A DNA stretch of 64,000 nt from assembly GCF_019977735.1 (NCBI RefSeq), contig NZ_AP025018.1, positions 6,576,580 through 6,640,579 of the forward strand, given 5' to 3'. How positions within the stretch are numbered: the first letter of the stretch is position 1; the number at the start of each line of letters is the position of its first letter. Below the pieces are notes generated by a model. It was not told where the DNA came from. It saw only the letters and a program-made list of their open reading frames with translations, and did not search any database. This document shows positions 34,238 through 43,459 of the stretch, in pieces. The stretch comes from Calothrix sp. PCC 7716 (GTDB taxonomy: Bacteria; Cyanobacteriota; Cyanobacteriia; Cyanobacteriales; Nostocaceae). Position numbers and translations under genes: made by a program.

Positions 34238-34251
34238 ATAGTGTATATTTT

Positions 34252-34479
34252 GGTGAGTGGCACCACTCGCTGCGCTCAAATTACCTTCGGTACACTGCGT
34301 GAACATTCATTGTCGTAGACAAATTCAGAATGCAAAATTCAAAATTGAAGAGGTAGTTCAAAACTTTCATATCTACAAGTAGTTATAGTATCTTTAAATA
34401 CCCTTCTTATCATTTTGAACTTTGAATTTTGAATTTTCCCTAAGAGGGACATGAATGAATTTGAACGAAGTGAGTGTGG
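34252..34479. repeat. Dispersed inverted-repeat element, copy 1
   Basis: Outer sequences CACTCGCTGCGCTCAAATT and GAATTTGAACGAAGTGAGTG flank inner AT-rich arms (GCAAAATTCAAAATTG against TTTTGAACTTTGAATTTTG). Related copies lie at 43460-43627 and, rearranged, at 61925-62087. It is probably a MITE-like palindromic element. No gene is supported in 34238-34578. Confidence 0.65.
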
Positions 34480-34578
34480 AGCATCGATAGCGCAAACAAC
34501 GAGAAGTACCATTGCTTTCTAGTTGCTTGCGCTTCAAAAACTTGTAAAGAATATTAAATAATCGGCGCCTTGTATATC

Positions 34579-35694
34579 TTAATTTAAAGCTTCATTTATA
34601 ACAGCTAATTTTGCTTGTAATAATTCCTTGAGTTCTGCAAGCTGTTCGGTACTGGCGCCTTTTATAGCTTCCTGTGTAATAGTATTAATTTTTTGCATTA
34701 CAACTTTAATTTCCTTTGACTCAATTTTATCTACAGTAAGGTATTTTGCTTTTATTTGTTTGATTAGCTCGCGTGTCTCCGGTACTGTAAGATTTTTCTT
34801 CAATACTTCATTTGTCGCGCGCGCACGTTCTTTTAGTGCAACCGAATCTTCTACGGAGAGGGCTTTTGCTGTAAGTGTAGATAATGCCAAAGCATGGGCG
34901 CCTTTTAATCCAGAAGACCTAATAGCATCTTTGAGGTCTTGAGGTAAAGATAACATTGGTATCAAGTTGGTTCGGAAAGAAACCGGATTCAAACCGAGTT
35001 CAAGCAAGATTAAAAACATATCTTGTTCGGCGCCGACTACATTTAAATCAGTTAAACCTTGTTGTTGCTCCTCACTGCTAACATCGATTAACTTTGCTAG
35101 TTCTTTTGTTTTTCCATCTCGCTCAATACGCTTCGTAACTGTAGCAAGTGTTGTAGAAATTTCCTCTTCTTCAAAGTCTGTTGTCTTTACTATCTCCTTA
35201 ACGATAGCTTCTGCTTTGTCCAAAGGATTTAAGTCTTCAAACCCCAGGAATGTTAACAGCGAAGATTGTTCTAAATCTTGGGGTTGGGGTACAATTACCG
35301 CACGTATTGTTTGCCATCCCAAAACGCGCGCGGCTTCCCATCTTAGTTGACCATCAAGCAACATATAACGATTATCTTTATATGGTACTAAGATAACCGA
35401 AGTGATTTGACCGTGCTTTTTGAGTAAGCGCGCTTTATTTTGAATAGAGGCGCCAGTTATTGTTTGTCTCGGTTGGTTAGGATTTGGTTCGATTAATTCA
35501 ACATCAATTTCTACCTCTCCTGATGATTGCTGTATTTGAGTGCGTAACTTTTCTATTTCTTCTTCGAGTTGAGGCGCCGATGCTGCACGTAATTGTTCTA
35601 CTTCTGCTTGTAGTTCAGCAATTTTCTTCTCCTGTTCAGTTTTGTGAACTGCTCCCTCAAACTTTTTATTGATAGTTGGTAACGCGCGCGCCAT
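34579..35694 (-). CDS. parB: ParB/RepB/Spo0J-type partition protein
   Basis: 371 residues. An N-terminal coiled coil (KKIAELQAEVEQLRA) precedes the ParB N-domain (about 60-150): IDVELIEPNPNQPRQTI, then VILVPYKDNRYMLLDGQLRW, where DGQLRW replaces the usual GERR box, and IRAVIVPQ. A helical domain and a long C-terminal helical region (TVDKIESKEIKVVMQKI) follow, likely for dimerisation. It would bind parS sites and load on DNA for ParA-driven segregation. It is 12 bp downstream of parA on the same strand, so the two form one operon. The altered GERR box raises doubt about CTPase activity of the classical kind. Confidence 0.85.
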   Translation of the reverse strand: MARALPTINKKFEGAVHKTEQEKKIAELQAEVEQLRAASAPQLEEEIEKLRTQIQQSSGEVEIDVELIEPNPNQPRQTITGASIQNKARLLKKHGQITSVILVPYKDNRYMLLDGQLRWEAARVLGWQTIRAVIVPQPQDLEQSSLLTFLGFEDLNPLDKAEAIVKEIVKTTDFEEEEISTTLATVTKRIERDGKTKELAKLIDVSSEEQQQGLTDLNVVGAEQDMFLILLELGLNPVSFRTNLIPMLSLPQDLKDAIRSSGLKGAHALALSTLTAKALSVEDSVALKERARATNEVLKKNLTVPETRELIKQIKAKYLTVDKIESKEIKVVMQKINTITQEAIKGASTEQLAELKELLQAKLAVINEALN

Positions 35695-35706
35695 TATATA
35701 AACTCC

Positions 35707-36492
35707 TTATTTCTGTTTGATTAATTTAACTACATCGCTGGCAATTTTAGTAAAGTCTTTGGCTGCTGGGTGTAACTGGCGCCATTTTTGAATTGGTATT
35801 CCATATGCGCTAGCGTTCTTGAATTCGTTGGAACTACGAATTGCTGGGTATAATTTAATTTCTAACTGTGCAGCAATATCTGGAAGTTGGTCAAGGTATT
35901 GACGGTGCATCGCTATTTTAGAATCGTACATGCTAGGTACAAATCCTAATATTGGTGGTCGTGGTTCGAGTTGTAATTCATCTGCTGTAGTTACACACCA
36001 TTCCACTAATTCTGCGGAACCAGCAATTGCTTTCATTTCTAATTGAATAGGAACTAAAACGTGTGTTGCGGCTGACAACGCATTGACTGTTAAGGGTCCT
36101 AATGTGGCTGGACAGTCGATGATAATTAAATCGTGTGGTAGGGGGTATTTTTTTAACCTATCTGCTAATGTATATTCTCCCCGCTTCCGAATTACTAAGT
36201 CATTTGCCATTTCTGCTACTGTTGGATGTCCTTGGCAAACCTCAACACCTGAATCATCCCAAACAGGCGCCAGTTTCCAATTACCCTTAAAATCTTTGGA
36301 TAATACTTGTGCCATTGTTTCTGTAACATCGGCGCCTTCTAGTCCACAAAACACATCTAATGACCTTTGTGGGTCTAAGTCTAAAAGCGCTACTTTAAAA
36401 CCCTGACGACTAACTTCATACGCTAAATGTACACTGAGCGTGGATTTTCCGACTCCACCAGCGTTGGCGAGTATTGCTAAACGAAGCTGCAT
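35707..36492 (-). CDS. parA: ParA-family partition ATPase
   Basis: 261 residues. The deviant Walker A is ANAGGVGKSTLSVHLA (about 9-24), with the KGG-type signature lysine position occupied by N-A-G-G. Walker A' is VALLDLDPQRS and Walker B LIIIDCPATLGPL. A C-terminal KFKNASAYGIP-like region ends as in small type Ib ParA proteins. It is a cytoplasmic ATPase that forms gradients on nucleoid DNA to move the ParB-bound plasmid. It is the first gene of the parAB operon. No N-terminal regulatory HTH is present, so autoregulation, if any, would need ParB. The upstream region holds a perfect 14-bp palindrome. Confidence 0.92.
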   Translation of the reverse strand: MQLRLAILANAGGVGKSTLSVHLAYEVSRQGFKVALLDLDPQRSLDVFCGLEGADVTETMAQVLSKDFKGNWKLAPVWDDSGVEVCQGHPTVAEMANDLVIRKRGEYTLADRLKKYPLPHDLIIIDCPATLGPLTVNALSAATHVLVPIQLEMKAIAGSAELVEWCVTTADELQLEPRPPILGFVPSMYDSKIAMHRQYLDQLPDIAAQLEIKLYPAIRSSNEFKNASAYGIPIQKWRQLHPAAKDFTKIASDVVKLIKQK

Positions 36493-36566
36493 AATTAAAA
36501 AAATTCCGGCTGCATGTAGTTTATAAGGCTACTACACTTTGGCGTAATTGATTCTTAAATTTTGTC

Positions 36567-36580
36567 GAATTTTAAAATTC
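36567..36580. promoter_or_regulatory. Perfect 14-bp palindrome upstream of parA
   Basis: GAATTTTAAAATTC lies 75 bp upstream of the parA start. A second inverted pair, TGTAGT...ACTACA, lies at about 36514-36535. Either could be an operator or centromere element for ParB. Confidence 0.4.
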
Positions 36581-36616
36581 TACAGAAATTAGAACCAGTT
36601 TTATCTGATTTACTTG

Positions 36617-36700
36617 GATTCGGCGCCAGTGAAGAACGAACTATTAATACCTTGAACTTCATCAAATATATCGTGTGTTGATATTTGTGAAAAACGTGCC
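36617..36700 (-). pseudogene. Short remnant of a CHAT gene
   Basis: About 80 bp match 37548-37625 inside the TPR-CHAT gene: GGCGCCA, then AACTATTAATACCTTGAAC and TCGTGTGT. This is the region that encodes HGIFDDVQGINSS. Everything else is missing. It is the third trace of this sequence, with the intact gene and the pseudogene at 40089. Confidence 0.75.
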
Positions 36701-36758
36701 TAAAGACGTTTTTTCTAAGCTGTGTTAATTTTGAGACTGTTGTTTAACATTGAAAATT

Positions 36759-37133
36759 ATGGAAGAGTCGGCTCTGGAAAGATTTGAATTTATAATGGAT
36801 CAAGTTATGACCGAGATAACCGAAGAGAAAGTTGTACTCGAAGTGCCGCAAGAAAATTTTGCGCCTATGATGGATTGGGTTGATGCTTCGGATTTAAAAC
36901 TCTTTGAGAATTATGACTGTGTATGGATTTTAATACATAGTCAGGACTTGTCTTTGTACGAAGTCTGTTCTGCTTTTTACTACGGGCATAGTGATAAAGT
37001 GAATAACTGGCTTTCTAACTCTTTTATTGATGTGAAACAAAGCTTTTCAGAAATCCCTCATGAACCAAAAGGATGGACGGCTGTTGCTTTTGAAGATGCT
37101 TTGTTCCTGAAACCTTATAAAGTAGGAAATTAA
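36759..37133 (+). CDS. Hypothetical protein, DUF2288-like
   Basis: 124 residues from ATG 36759 (an upstream in-frame TTG would add three). The core reads FAPMMDWVDASDLKLFENYDC, then VWILIHSQDLSLYEVCSAFY and DKVNNWLSNSF, and ends ALFLKPYKV. This fits the DUF2288 pattern from memory (W-x-x-L--H, a V/L---DL-L--V--A--- strand, then V--W and a final L-x-PYxL), with moderate confidence. The function of that family is unknown. The gene stands alone, divergent from parA, with only the CHAT remnant between them. Confidence 0.55.
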   Translation: MEESALERFEFIMDQVMTEITEEKVVLEVPQENFAPMMDWVDASDLKLFENYDCVWILIHSQDLSLYEVCSAFYYGHSDKVNNWLSNSFIDVKQSFSEIPHEPKGWTAVAFEDALFLKPYKVGN

Positions 37134-37199
37134 CACTCAAATATCTAATTACTTAGACATTTAAAATTGTTATAGGCGCCACTCACAAATACCCAAATA

Positions 37200-39881
37200 C
37201 TATTCAGCCTCCCCGATTAATGTAAAAGCTGCCCAATCAACAGGATTTGGGTTTTTTTTCATTGTTGTTAACATTGCTTGTCGTAGAGCTTGCGCTTTGT
37301 CTGGATTTTTCTGGAGGTTCTTGTAAAATTCAGTCATCAACAGGGAAGTTGGCGCATCAGGTACAGACCATAACGATACTAAAACACTTGGCGCCCCTGC
37401 ACTAATTAACGCACGCGATAATCCAATCACCCCATCCCCTGTAATTTTCCCTCGTCCAGTATCACAAGCACTCAGCACCACTAATTCAGCATTGAGCTTT
37501 AAATCTAGAATTTCTCCAGCAGTTAATAATCCATCACCACTATTATTTGATGATGGCGCCAACGCAATCGAACTATTAATACCTTGAACATCGTCGAATA
37601 TACCGTGTGTGGCTAGATGGATGAAACGCGCGCGTGGTAATCTTTCCAGTACAGCTGCTTTTGTAGCTTCGTTGCCAATCAAAGGTTTTGTGTTGAGTAA
37701 GTTACCAATTGCCTTTGCTTCTTTCTCTGCACCAGGTAGTGGCGCCAGTTGTTGAGGTTGGGCGCCAATCTTTGGTGCAACTGATGGCATTGTTGGATTA
37801 CCGACAATTAGTACATCTTGAAGAGGTGTCTTTTGTGCTTCTCGTTGCTTACGTGTTAAATCGAGTACTTGTATTGAAGGAGATGTGAGAATAGTGTGCT
37901 TTTCAATTAGATATTTACCACTGGCATCTTGTAAGGCTGGGAATGGGACTAAAAATAAACTACCTTGAGGAATAAAAACAACTTTGTCATTCTCGTTTTT
38001 GGGTAGTAAGTCGGCGATTGGGTCGATTAGGATTTTGTGCAGGCGCCTTAAATTGTTTTGAGTGTTGGTTGTGTCGGGGTTGTGGCTTACTTGGATACCT
38101 CGGTATGGTGTACCACGGGCGCCGATATTATTGCGAACAGTAGTCACTAATTGATATAAATCTGTATTATCTTTTTGCCATAAAGGTTTAAGGTCGGCTT
38201 TGCGGAATGTGACTTCACCCGTTGGTTTGACCACCCAAATGTAAATTTGTGATTCTTTGGTTTCCTGCTTGTCTTGAACTTTGAAGTCATCATAAGTAAT
38301 CGAATATTGAACTAAGGTGGTATTTTGAGCTTTGGCTGTTTGTTTAATTTCTGCGATTGTTGGGGAAGTAAGTATTCGTTGGGTGTCGGGTGATATTCTA
38401 GAAGCAAGTAATTCTACAAACGCGCGCGCCCTAGAGCGTTCAGCTATTTCTAAAGCGGCGCCAGTTTTATTTTGAGCTACAAGGACTTGTTGTAAAGTGA
38501 GGTATGTACCTCGTTGCGTGTCGGTAATTGATACTTTCTCGCTATCTTTTAATCTGCCTCGTAAGGATTCCTGGACTTTGATTGCCTCGAATAAAGTACT
38601 CTCTGCACTTCTTAGATTTCCTTGTCTGTATAGAGCAAGACCGATATTATTTAACGATGTAGCCTCAGCTTGGGGGTTTTTAATTTCTCGTGCGATTTTC
38701 AAACTTTGTTGTTCGTAATCAATGGCTTTGGAGTATTCTCCTAAACGATAGTAGACATTACTGAGGTTTCCCAGTGCCTTTCCTTCACCATTACGATTTT
38801 TAAGTTCCCGTAATATTGTCAAAGCTTGCTGTTGATAGTTAATTGCTTTGGCATAATTTCCTGAATTATTGTAGGACATACCAAGATTGACTAATGATTG
38901 TGCCTCTCCTTGACGGTCTTTAATAATAAGTGAGACTTTTAAACTCTGCTGATGGAAATCGATGGCTTTTGGGTAATCTCTTAAACTGTCATAGACAATG
39001 CCGAGATTACCAAGTGATTGTGCCTCTCCTTGACGGTCTTTAATATCAAGTGCGATTTTCAAAGCCTGCTTATAATAATCAATGGCTTTGGGGTAGTCTC
39101 CCAAACTATAGTAGATTACGCCAAGATCACCCAGTGCTTGTCCCTGCCCTTGAAGGTCTTTAATAACAAGTGCGATTTTCAAACGTAGTTGTTGGTGATC
39201 AATAGCTTTAGGGTAGTCACTCAATAAGAAGTAAACAAGACCGAGATTCCCTAGTACACGACCTTCCCCTTTAAGGTCTCCAATTTTGTTTGCAATTGTC
39301 AAACTTTGCTGATAATAATCAATAGCTTTAGCGTATTCTCCCAAATTACGATAAACACTACCAAAATTACTTAGTATACGACCCTCGGCTAAACTATCTT
39401 TAATAGCCAGTACGATTTTTAAACTCTGTTGATAGTACTCAATGGCTTTGGGATAGTCTCCCAAATTATAGTAGGCAAGTCCAAGATTTGCTAGTACACG
39501 ACCTTCCAGTTTACGCTCTTTAATACGAATTGCGATTGTCAAACATTGTTGATGATAATTAATAGCTTTGGGAAAATCTCTCAAACTATCGTAGGCTGCG
39601 CCGATACCGCACAGTGATTTACCCTCACCTAGGGGGTCTTTAATTTCGCGGTAGATAGAGAGTGCTTGTTGCCAAGATTGTAATGCAGCTTCAAATTGAC
39701 TGGTTTGATACTGTTGATTAGCAAGCTTCTCTAAACTATCAGCTTGTGCTTTTCTCGCATCCACTTCCTGTGCCAATACCTTTATTTCACCCAGTGATGC
39801 GTCCAAACTTAACAGTAAAGGCGCCGAAATTGTGACGATGACCAGCGTGAGTAATATACTACCGCTCCTTGTGATACGCAT
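37200..39881 (-). CDS. TPR-CHAT protein (caspase-like peptidase)
   Basis: 893 residues from ATG 39881, which is followed by a hydrophobic segment (ILLTLVIVTISAPLLLSL), so it is exported or membrane-anchored. About nine kinesin-light-chain-type TPR units of 40 residues (e.g. GNLGLVYFLLSDYPKAID) occupy about 60-440. The CHAT peptidase domain is C-terminal, with catalytic His in IHLATHGIFDD and Cys in VVLSACDTGRG, and the usual SLWSVPDAPTSLLM and FTLIGEAE end. CHAT proteases cut partner proteins once activated by TPR-bound signals and occur in defence and cell-death systems. All catalytic residues are present. A broken copy follows at 40089-40690. Confidence 0.92.
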   Translation of the reverse strand: MRITRSGSILLTLVIVTISAPLLLSLDASLGEIKVLAQEVDARKAQADSLEKLANQQYQTSQFEAALQSWQQALSIYREIKDPLGEGKSLCGIGAAYDSLRDFPKAINYHQQCLTIAIRIKERKLEGRVLANLGLAYYNLGDYPKAIEYYQQSLKIVLAIKDSLAEGRILSNFGSVYRNLGEYAKAIDYYQQSLTIANKIGDLKGEGRVLGNLGLVYFLLSDYPKAIDHQQLRLKIALVIKDLQGQGQALGDLGVIYYSLGDYPKAIDYYKQALKIALDIKDRQGEAQSLGNLGIVYDSLRDYPKAIDFHQQSLKVSLIIKDRQGEAQSLVNLGMSYNNSGNYAKAINYQQQALTILRELKNRNGEGKALGNLSNVYYRLGEYSKAIDYEQQSLKIAREIKNPQAEATSLNNIGLALYRQGNLRSAESTLFEAIKVQESLRGRLKDSEKVSITDTQRGTYLTLQQVLVAQNKTGAALEIAERSRARAFVELLASRISPDTQRILTSPTIAEIKQTAKAQNTTLVQYSITYDDFKVQDKQETKESQIYIWVVKPTGEVTFRKADLKPLWQKDNTDLYQLVTTVRNNIGARGTPYRGIQVSHNPDTTNTQNNLRRLHKILIDPIADLLPKNENDKVVFIPQGSLFLVPFPALQDASGKYLIEKHTILTSPSIQVLDLTRKQREAQKTPLQDVLIVGNPTMPSVAPKIGAQPQQLAPLPGAEKEAKAIGNLLNTKPLIGNEATKAAVLERLPRARFIHLATHGIFDDVQGINSSIALAPSSNNSGDGLLTAGEILDLKLNAELVVLSACDTGRGKITGDGVIGLSRALISAGAPSVLVSLWSVPDAPTSLLMTEFYKNLQKNPDKAQALRQAMLTTMKKNPNPVDWAAFTLIGEAE

Positions 39882-40088
39882 AAAAACGGCGCCTCTGAAT
39901 CTAATAACTCTAATTGTTCTATATCTCAAGCGCCTTGTGACTCATGCAATACCATTTAAATTTTATAGAATCTTCCGTTTTCAGCTAGAGCGCACTTTAA
40001 ATCAATATTTGAAGGCGCCTTCTTCAATTTGCGCTTACACGCTTTTCCTTGGGAATGAGGCGCCCATTAACAAATACCTAGATACTTA

Positions 40089-40690
40089 TTAATTGGCTTT
40101 CCCAATAAGTGTAAAAGCAGCGAGCGTCAACTTTCCTTTGGGCTACTCAAAAGAGTGTTGTTAACATCGCTTGACGTAGGGCTTGCGCTTTGTCTAGATT
40201 CTTTTGGAGGTTCTTATAAAATTCTGTCATTAACAGGGAAGTTGGTGCATCTGGTACAGACCATAACGATACTAAGACACTTGGTACACCCGCACTAATT
40301 AACGCGCGCGATAATCCAATCACCCCATCCCCTGTAATTCTTCCCCGTCCAGTGTCACAAGCACTCAACACAACTAATTCAGCATTAAGTTTTAAATCAA
40401 GAATTTCCCCAGCGGTCAATAACCCGTCACCACTATTATTTGAAGATGGCGCCAGTGCGATACTGCTATTAATACCTTGAACATCGTCGAATATGCCGTG
40501 TGTTGCGTTCCGGGACGAAACGCGCGCGCGGTAATTTTTCCAGTACAGCAGCTTTGGCTTCTTTTTCTGTACCTGGTAAAGATGGTAGAAGTTTCGGTTG
40601 GGCACCAATTTTAGGTTAATCTCCCGTGCGATTTTCAAACTTTGTTGTTGGTAGTCAATGGCACCTACGTAGTCTCCTAAATTATCCTAG
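40089..40690 (-). pseudogene. Truncated, frameshifted duplicate of the CHAT gene
   Basis: Contains HGIFDDVQGINSSIALAP, then LSACDTGRGRITGDG and SLWSVPDAPTSLLM, nearly identical to the neighbour. The TPR region is cut to a short piece (MKIAREINLKL) joined directly to CHAT, the catalytic His region is damaged (RNATHG), and a frameshift near 40150 moves the end (FTLIGKAN) out of frame. It is a tandem duplication that lost its sensor and decayed. Confidence 0.85.
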
Positions 40691-40702
40691 CTGGGTTGTT
40701 AA

Positions 40703-40915
40703 TTACTTAATTTTTATTAAAGCTTCTATCGATGCTATTTTTGCTTCAAGATGGGCTACTCTCTGAGTCAGCGAGGTGTCCTCAACACACTCCAAGTAAT
40801 GTGCCAGAGCATTAGTTACTACATCTGTCTTGGATATACCAGTACATTTGATGTATTTATTAAGCTGTTGATTGAGATGTAAGGGAAGCCGAACACTAAG
40901 TTGTGGTGCTGACAT
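40703..40915 (-). CDS. CopG-like RHH protein
   Basis: 70 residues from ATG 40915 (an in-frame ATG at 40924 is an alternative). RHH signature: strand PQLSVRLPLHL, helix NQQLNKYIKCT, then GISKTDVVTNALAHYLECV. A short heptad tail follows (LTQRVAHLEAKIASIEALI). It is probably a DNA-binding regulator or the antitoxin half of a former pair; no toxin is adjacent, only the CHAT pseudogene 12 bp downstream. Of the RHH proteins in the window it has the shortest tail. Confidence 0.75.
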   Translation of the reverse strand: MSAPQLSVRLPLHLNQQLNKYIKCTGISKTDVVTNALAHYLECVEDTSLTQRVAHLEAKIASIEALIKIK

Positions 40916-40924
40916 AAACGGCAT

Positions 40925-41515
40925 TAGAGTGATTTCACTGTTGACACTAGCAACTGTGTGTCGCTAGAACACCATAATACTATGGAAATCTCAGTAGTAT
41001 ACGGATAACACATTGTGCCAGTATTTCTACTGTCCATTTATGATTTAACTATTTCTATCCAGTAATATTAGCTTAAAGATATTTGGTAGTAAGACTTTGT
41101 TTAAATATTTGTCCTAGTGATAAATACGCACGTTTTAGAGGCTTTGAGTGTGACAATTTTAAAATTGGATTATTTATTGTCTTGCTAGAATTTTTAACGC
41201 TAATGCCAATATAAGTAAGTACCACCATCACTTTTCAGTATTACTCAGATTATATTAGTACCTTTTGTTACATTTTCCCTTGATATTGTTAGGCGCCGAA
41301 TTTTCCGCAGCATCAACTAATCGTTTTATAACAAAACGATACGTAAAGTATGATTGAGTTGATTCATAAGATTACATGGTATGCGGGAAACTCAGAGGCT
41401 TTAGCCCGTCCTAGGGAAGCGACCCAAGCCGTTTTAACGGCATTGGTATTTGGTATTACCCGTGATTGATTTAAAACGCAGCTCAGTAGTGAAACTCGCG
41501 CGAAGCGAGCCACTT
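40925..41515. other. Gene-free region with two short hairpins
   Basis: No gene is supported. Near its right end, GGCTTTAGCC (41397-41406) and CCGTTTTAACGG (41429-41440) are self-complementary and sit in a more GC-rich 80-bp island, downstream of the gene at 41516. The pair may be a transcript end or the relic of a mobile-element end. Confidence 0.35.
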
Positions 41516-43045
41516 TTAGTACTCCCCGTGGCAGACTTCGCGCGTTAAATCCGAAACAAATGCACTAATGGCACTTATGCCTTTATGTAATGTGCCGTTG
41601 CTATCGCGGTATCCAGAACGGCGCCAACCATTCCATCCTAAATTCTCTCCTATTTCTCCCAACTCGGAAATAACTGAATCACTATCAGGCGCCAAATTTT
41701 GTTGCATTTGGGCTATAAGAGCATCTTTTTCTTTGATGGAATTTTCTAGCAGTTCTACTTTAGTCATTAGTAGTACTACAGTATTTTCAACATCTTTATT
41801 TACAACTTTAGCCGCTTGAAGGTTGAAAGTATTGTTCCAGCTATCTCTTGACGCATTTAGAAGCGCATTCTCTAATTCTGTGACTCGTTGTTGTAATTGT
41901 AGGTTTTCAACATTCAAAGATTTGATGCGCGCGATTTCTTGCTCAGATGCTTCTAACTGCTTAACTAACTCAGACACTTTAATGGTCATGTTTTGAGCAT
42001 GTTTCTCGTATGATGCGATTTCTTTTTCCGCATCAGAAAGGGCGCCGTTTTTTACTTCCAAGTATCGTCTTTGTTCTTCCTCAGTATGTTCTAGTTGATA
42101 CTGTTTAATTGCTTCTACCTTGATTTGTTCAATATCAGCAACAGTAAGGGTTTTAACCGAAGCTTTTGGAGTAGTATTTGCGTGAGTTCCCAGTTGGAGT
42201 TGGTTAGGTTTATACAAATTTAGGGTGGTCGTGTTCCCTTGAGCCACTGTGTTATCTAACAGAACCCAGATATCATCGTTATCATCGACTTTGGTGATGA
42301 TTCCACTGTGGTCATTGTATCCACGAGTGTCGTTTTGAACGATTACACGCATTCCGGGCGCCAGTTTTTGTGCAGTAACTTCTTCTAAGGACTCAGGCGC
42401 CTGTTCTGAGTCGCTGTTCTGAATTGTTGAAGGTGCCATATCCAAGCTACTAGATGTAGAATCTACTGGAGATTGAGAAATTGTCTTGGTACTGCTTGAT
42501 ACTTTGTCACTCTTATTTTTGGAAGCACTACTAGATTTTTTAGCGATGAACTCTTTTACTTGTGCTGCTGTTTTTTTCTCACCACTCACTAACTCTTCTA
42601 TAATCTTGTCGCTTGCTTTCATTAGCAGCGATATGGCTGATATACTCCAGTTTTGAATACGAGAGCGAAGTAAATCCTGTATTCTTGGATGTATATTTTG
42701 AAACCACCCGTAGAATTTCATGGACGAGAATGCGACGTATTTGGAGGCGCCGAAATCGGTTGCTAGCCACTCCTCGAAGACTTTCTTCCCATCAGGACAT
42801 GATTTTAAACAGTCAATATAAAAACTTTGTAGCGTCTCACCAATCGAAATCAAACCATCGAACGTGGAGCGCATAAACCCTAGGAAATAGCCGAGAGTAT
42901 TTTTTGCTCTGTCCTTAAGGTCTGGATTTCCAAAACGCTCGTAGTCAAAGCTATAGCTGATTCTGAGCGGCGCCAGATTGGGCTTTTGGGCGCCGTTTTG
43001 TTCTGTATAGAACTTCTGTTGAAAATTTGCTGTATTTGGGTGCAT
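41516..43045 (-). CDS. Coiled-coil protein with SH3/KOW-like core, unknown function
   Basis: 509 residues. The N-terminal 150 are helical with several Trp and Tyr (FYIDCLKSCPDGKKVFEEWL). A Ser/Lys-rich linker precedes a small beta domain (about 230-290: LAPGMRVIVQNDTRGYNDHS, then GIITKVDDNDDIWVLLD), which looks like a KOW or SH3-like barrel. A long coiled coil (about 310-450) and a conserved-looking C-terminus (WNGWRRSGYRDSNGTLHKGI) complete it. I do not recognise the family; the layout suggests a plasmid structural or DNA-associated protein. It is divergent from the XRE gene at 43205, and both share a control region with TTAGCGC sites and a hairpin. Confidence 0.6.
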   Translation of the reverse strand: MHPNTANFQQKFYTEQNGAQKPNLAPLRISYSFDYERFGNPDLKDRAKNTLGYFLGFMRSTFDGLISIGETLQSFYIDCLKSCPDGKKVFEEWLATDFGASKYVAFSSMKFYGWFQNIHPRIQDLLRSRIQNWSISAISLLMKASDKIIEELVSGEKKTAAQVKEFIAKKSSSASKNKSDKVSSSTKTISQSPVDSTSSSLDMAPSTIQNSDSEQAPESLEEVTAQKLAPGMRVIVQNDTRGYNDHSGIITKVDDNDDIWVLLDNTVAQGNTTTLNLYKPNQLQLGTHANTTPKASVKTLTVADIEQIKVEAIKQYQLEHTEEEQRRYLEVKNGALSDAEKEIASYEKHAQNMTIKVSELVKQLEASEQEIARIKSLNVENLQLQQRVTELENALLNASRDSWNNTFNLQAAKVVNKDVENTVVLLMTKVELLENSIKEKDALIAQMQQNLAPDSDSVISELGEIGENLGWNGWRRSGYRDSNGTLHKGISAISAFVSDLTREVCHGEY

Positions 43046-43081
43046 AATGTTTATGAACTATTTTTACTAAGCAGTTTTAAC

Positions 43082-43119
43082 AAAGCGATTACTATTCTTT
43101 GCGGGAGGGTAATCGCTTT
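43082..43119. promoter_or_regulatory. 11-bp hairpin in the leader of the coiled-coil gene
   Basis: AAAGCGATTAC (43082-43092) and GTAATCGCTTT (43109-43119) pair perfectly. On either strand T residues follow the stem. Being between a promoter and the start at 43045, it could act as an attenuator; it could equally end an antisense transcript. Confidence 0.5.
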
Positions 43120-43135
43120 TGTTATGTCTATTATA

Positions 43136-43204
43136 CGCTAACTTATTAGCGCTTGTAAGCTAGCGCTAAGTAAGTCGCGCTATAATAGTGCTATGAATTA
43201 GCGC
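43136..43204 (+). promoter_or_regulatory. XRE promoter with four TTAGCGC half-sites
   Basis: Half-sites CGCTAA (43136), TTAGCGC (43146), GCGCTAA (43163) and TTAGCGC (43198) surround a TATAAT at 43181-43186. The last one touches the ATG at 43205. The array overlaps the likely -35 and the divergent promoter, as expected for autoregulation by the XRE protein. Confidence 0.6.
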
Positions 43205-43432
43205 ATGGGAGAAATATACGTTTCAAAAGTAGCTGACTTACGAAAGCAGAAAAACCTGACTCAGCGCCAACTTGCCGATTTGGTTGGCGTAGACCCCTCT
43301 ACAGTCCGGAATTGGGAACGAGACAGAGATGGAACAAAAACCTTTGCTAAAATCGCAAAGTTATGTGAAGTATTAAACTGCTCGCCAAAAGACTTATTTG
43401 CTGTTGAGGATGTTTTGGGTAGTGGAGAGTAA
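43205..43432 (+). CDS. XRE-family transcriptional regulator
   Basis: 75 residues, essentially one helix-turn-helix domain: VADLRKQKNLTQRQLADLVG, then VDPSTVRNWERDRDGTKTF and LCEVLNCSPKDLF. The recognition helix STVRNWER is intact. The short leader (about 10-15 nt after the TATAAT) leaves little room for a ribosome binding site. It is divergent from the coiled-coil gene at 41516 and likely controls both through the repeated TTAGCGC half-sites. Confidence 0.88.
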   Translation: MGEIYVSKVADLRKQKNLTQRQLADLVGVDPSTVRNWERDRDGTKTFAKIAKLCEVLNCSPKDLFAVEDVLGSGE

Positions 43433-43459
43433 TGATTTAGTGACATAGGCTGACTAGGA

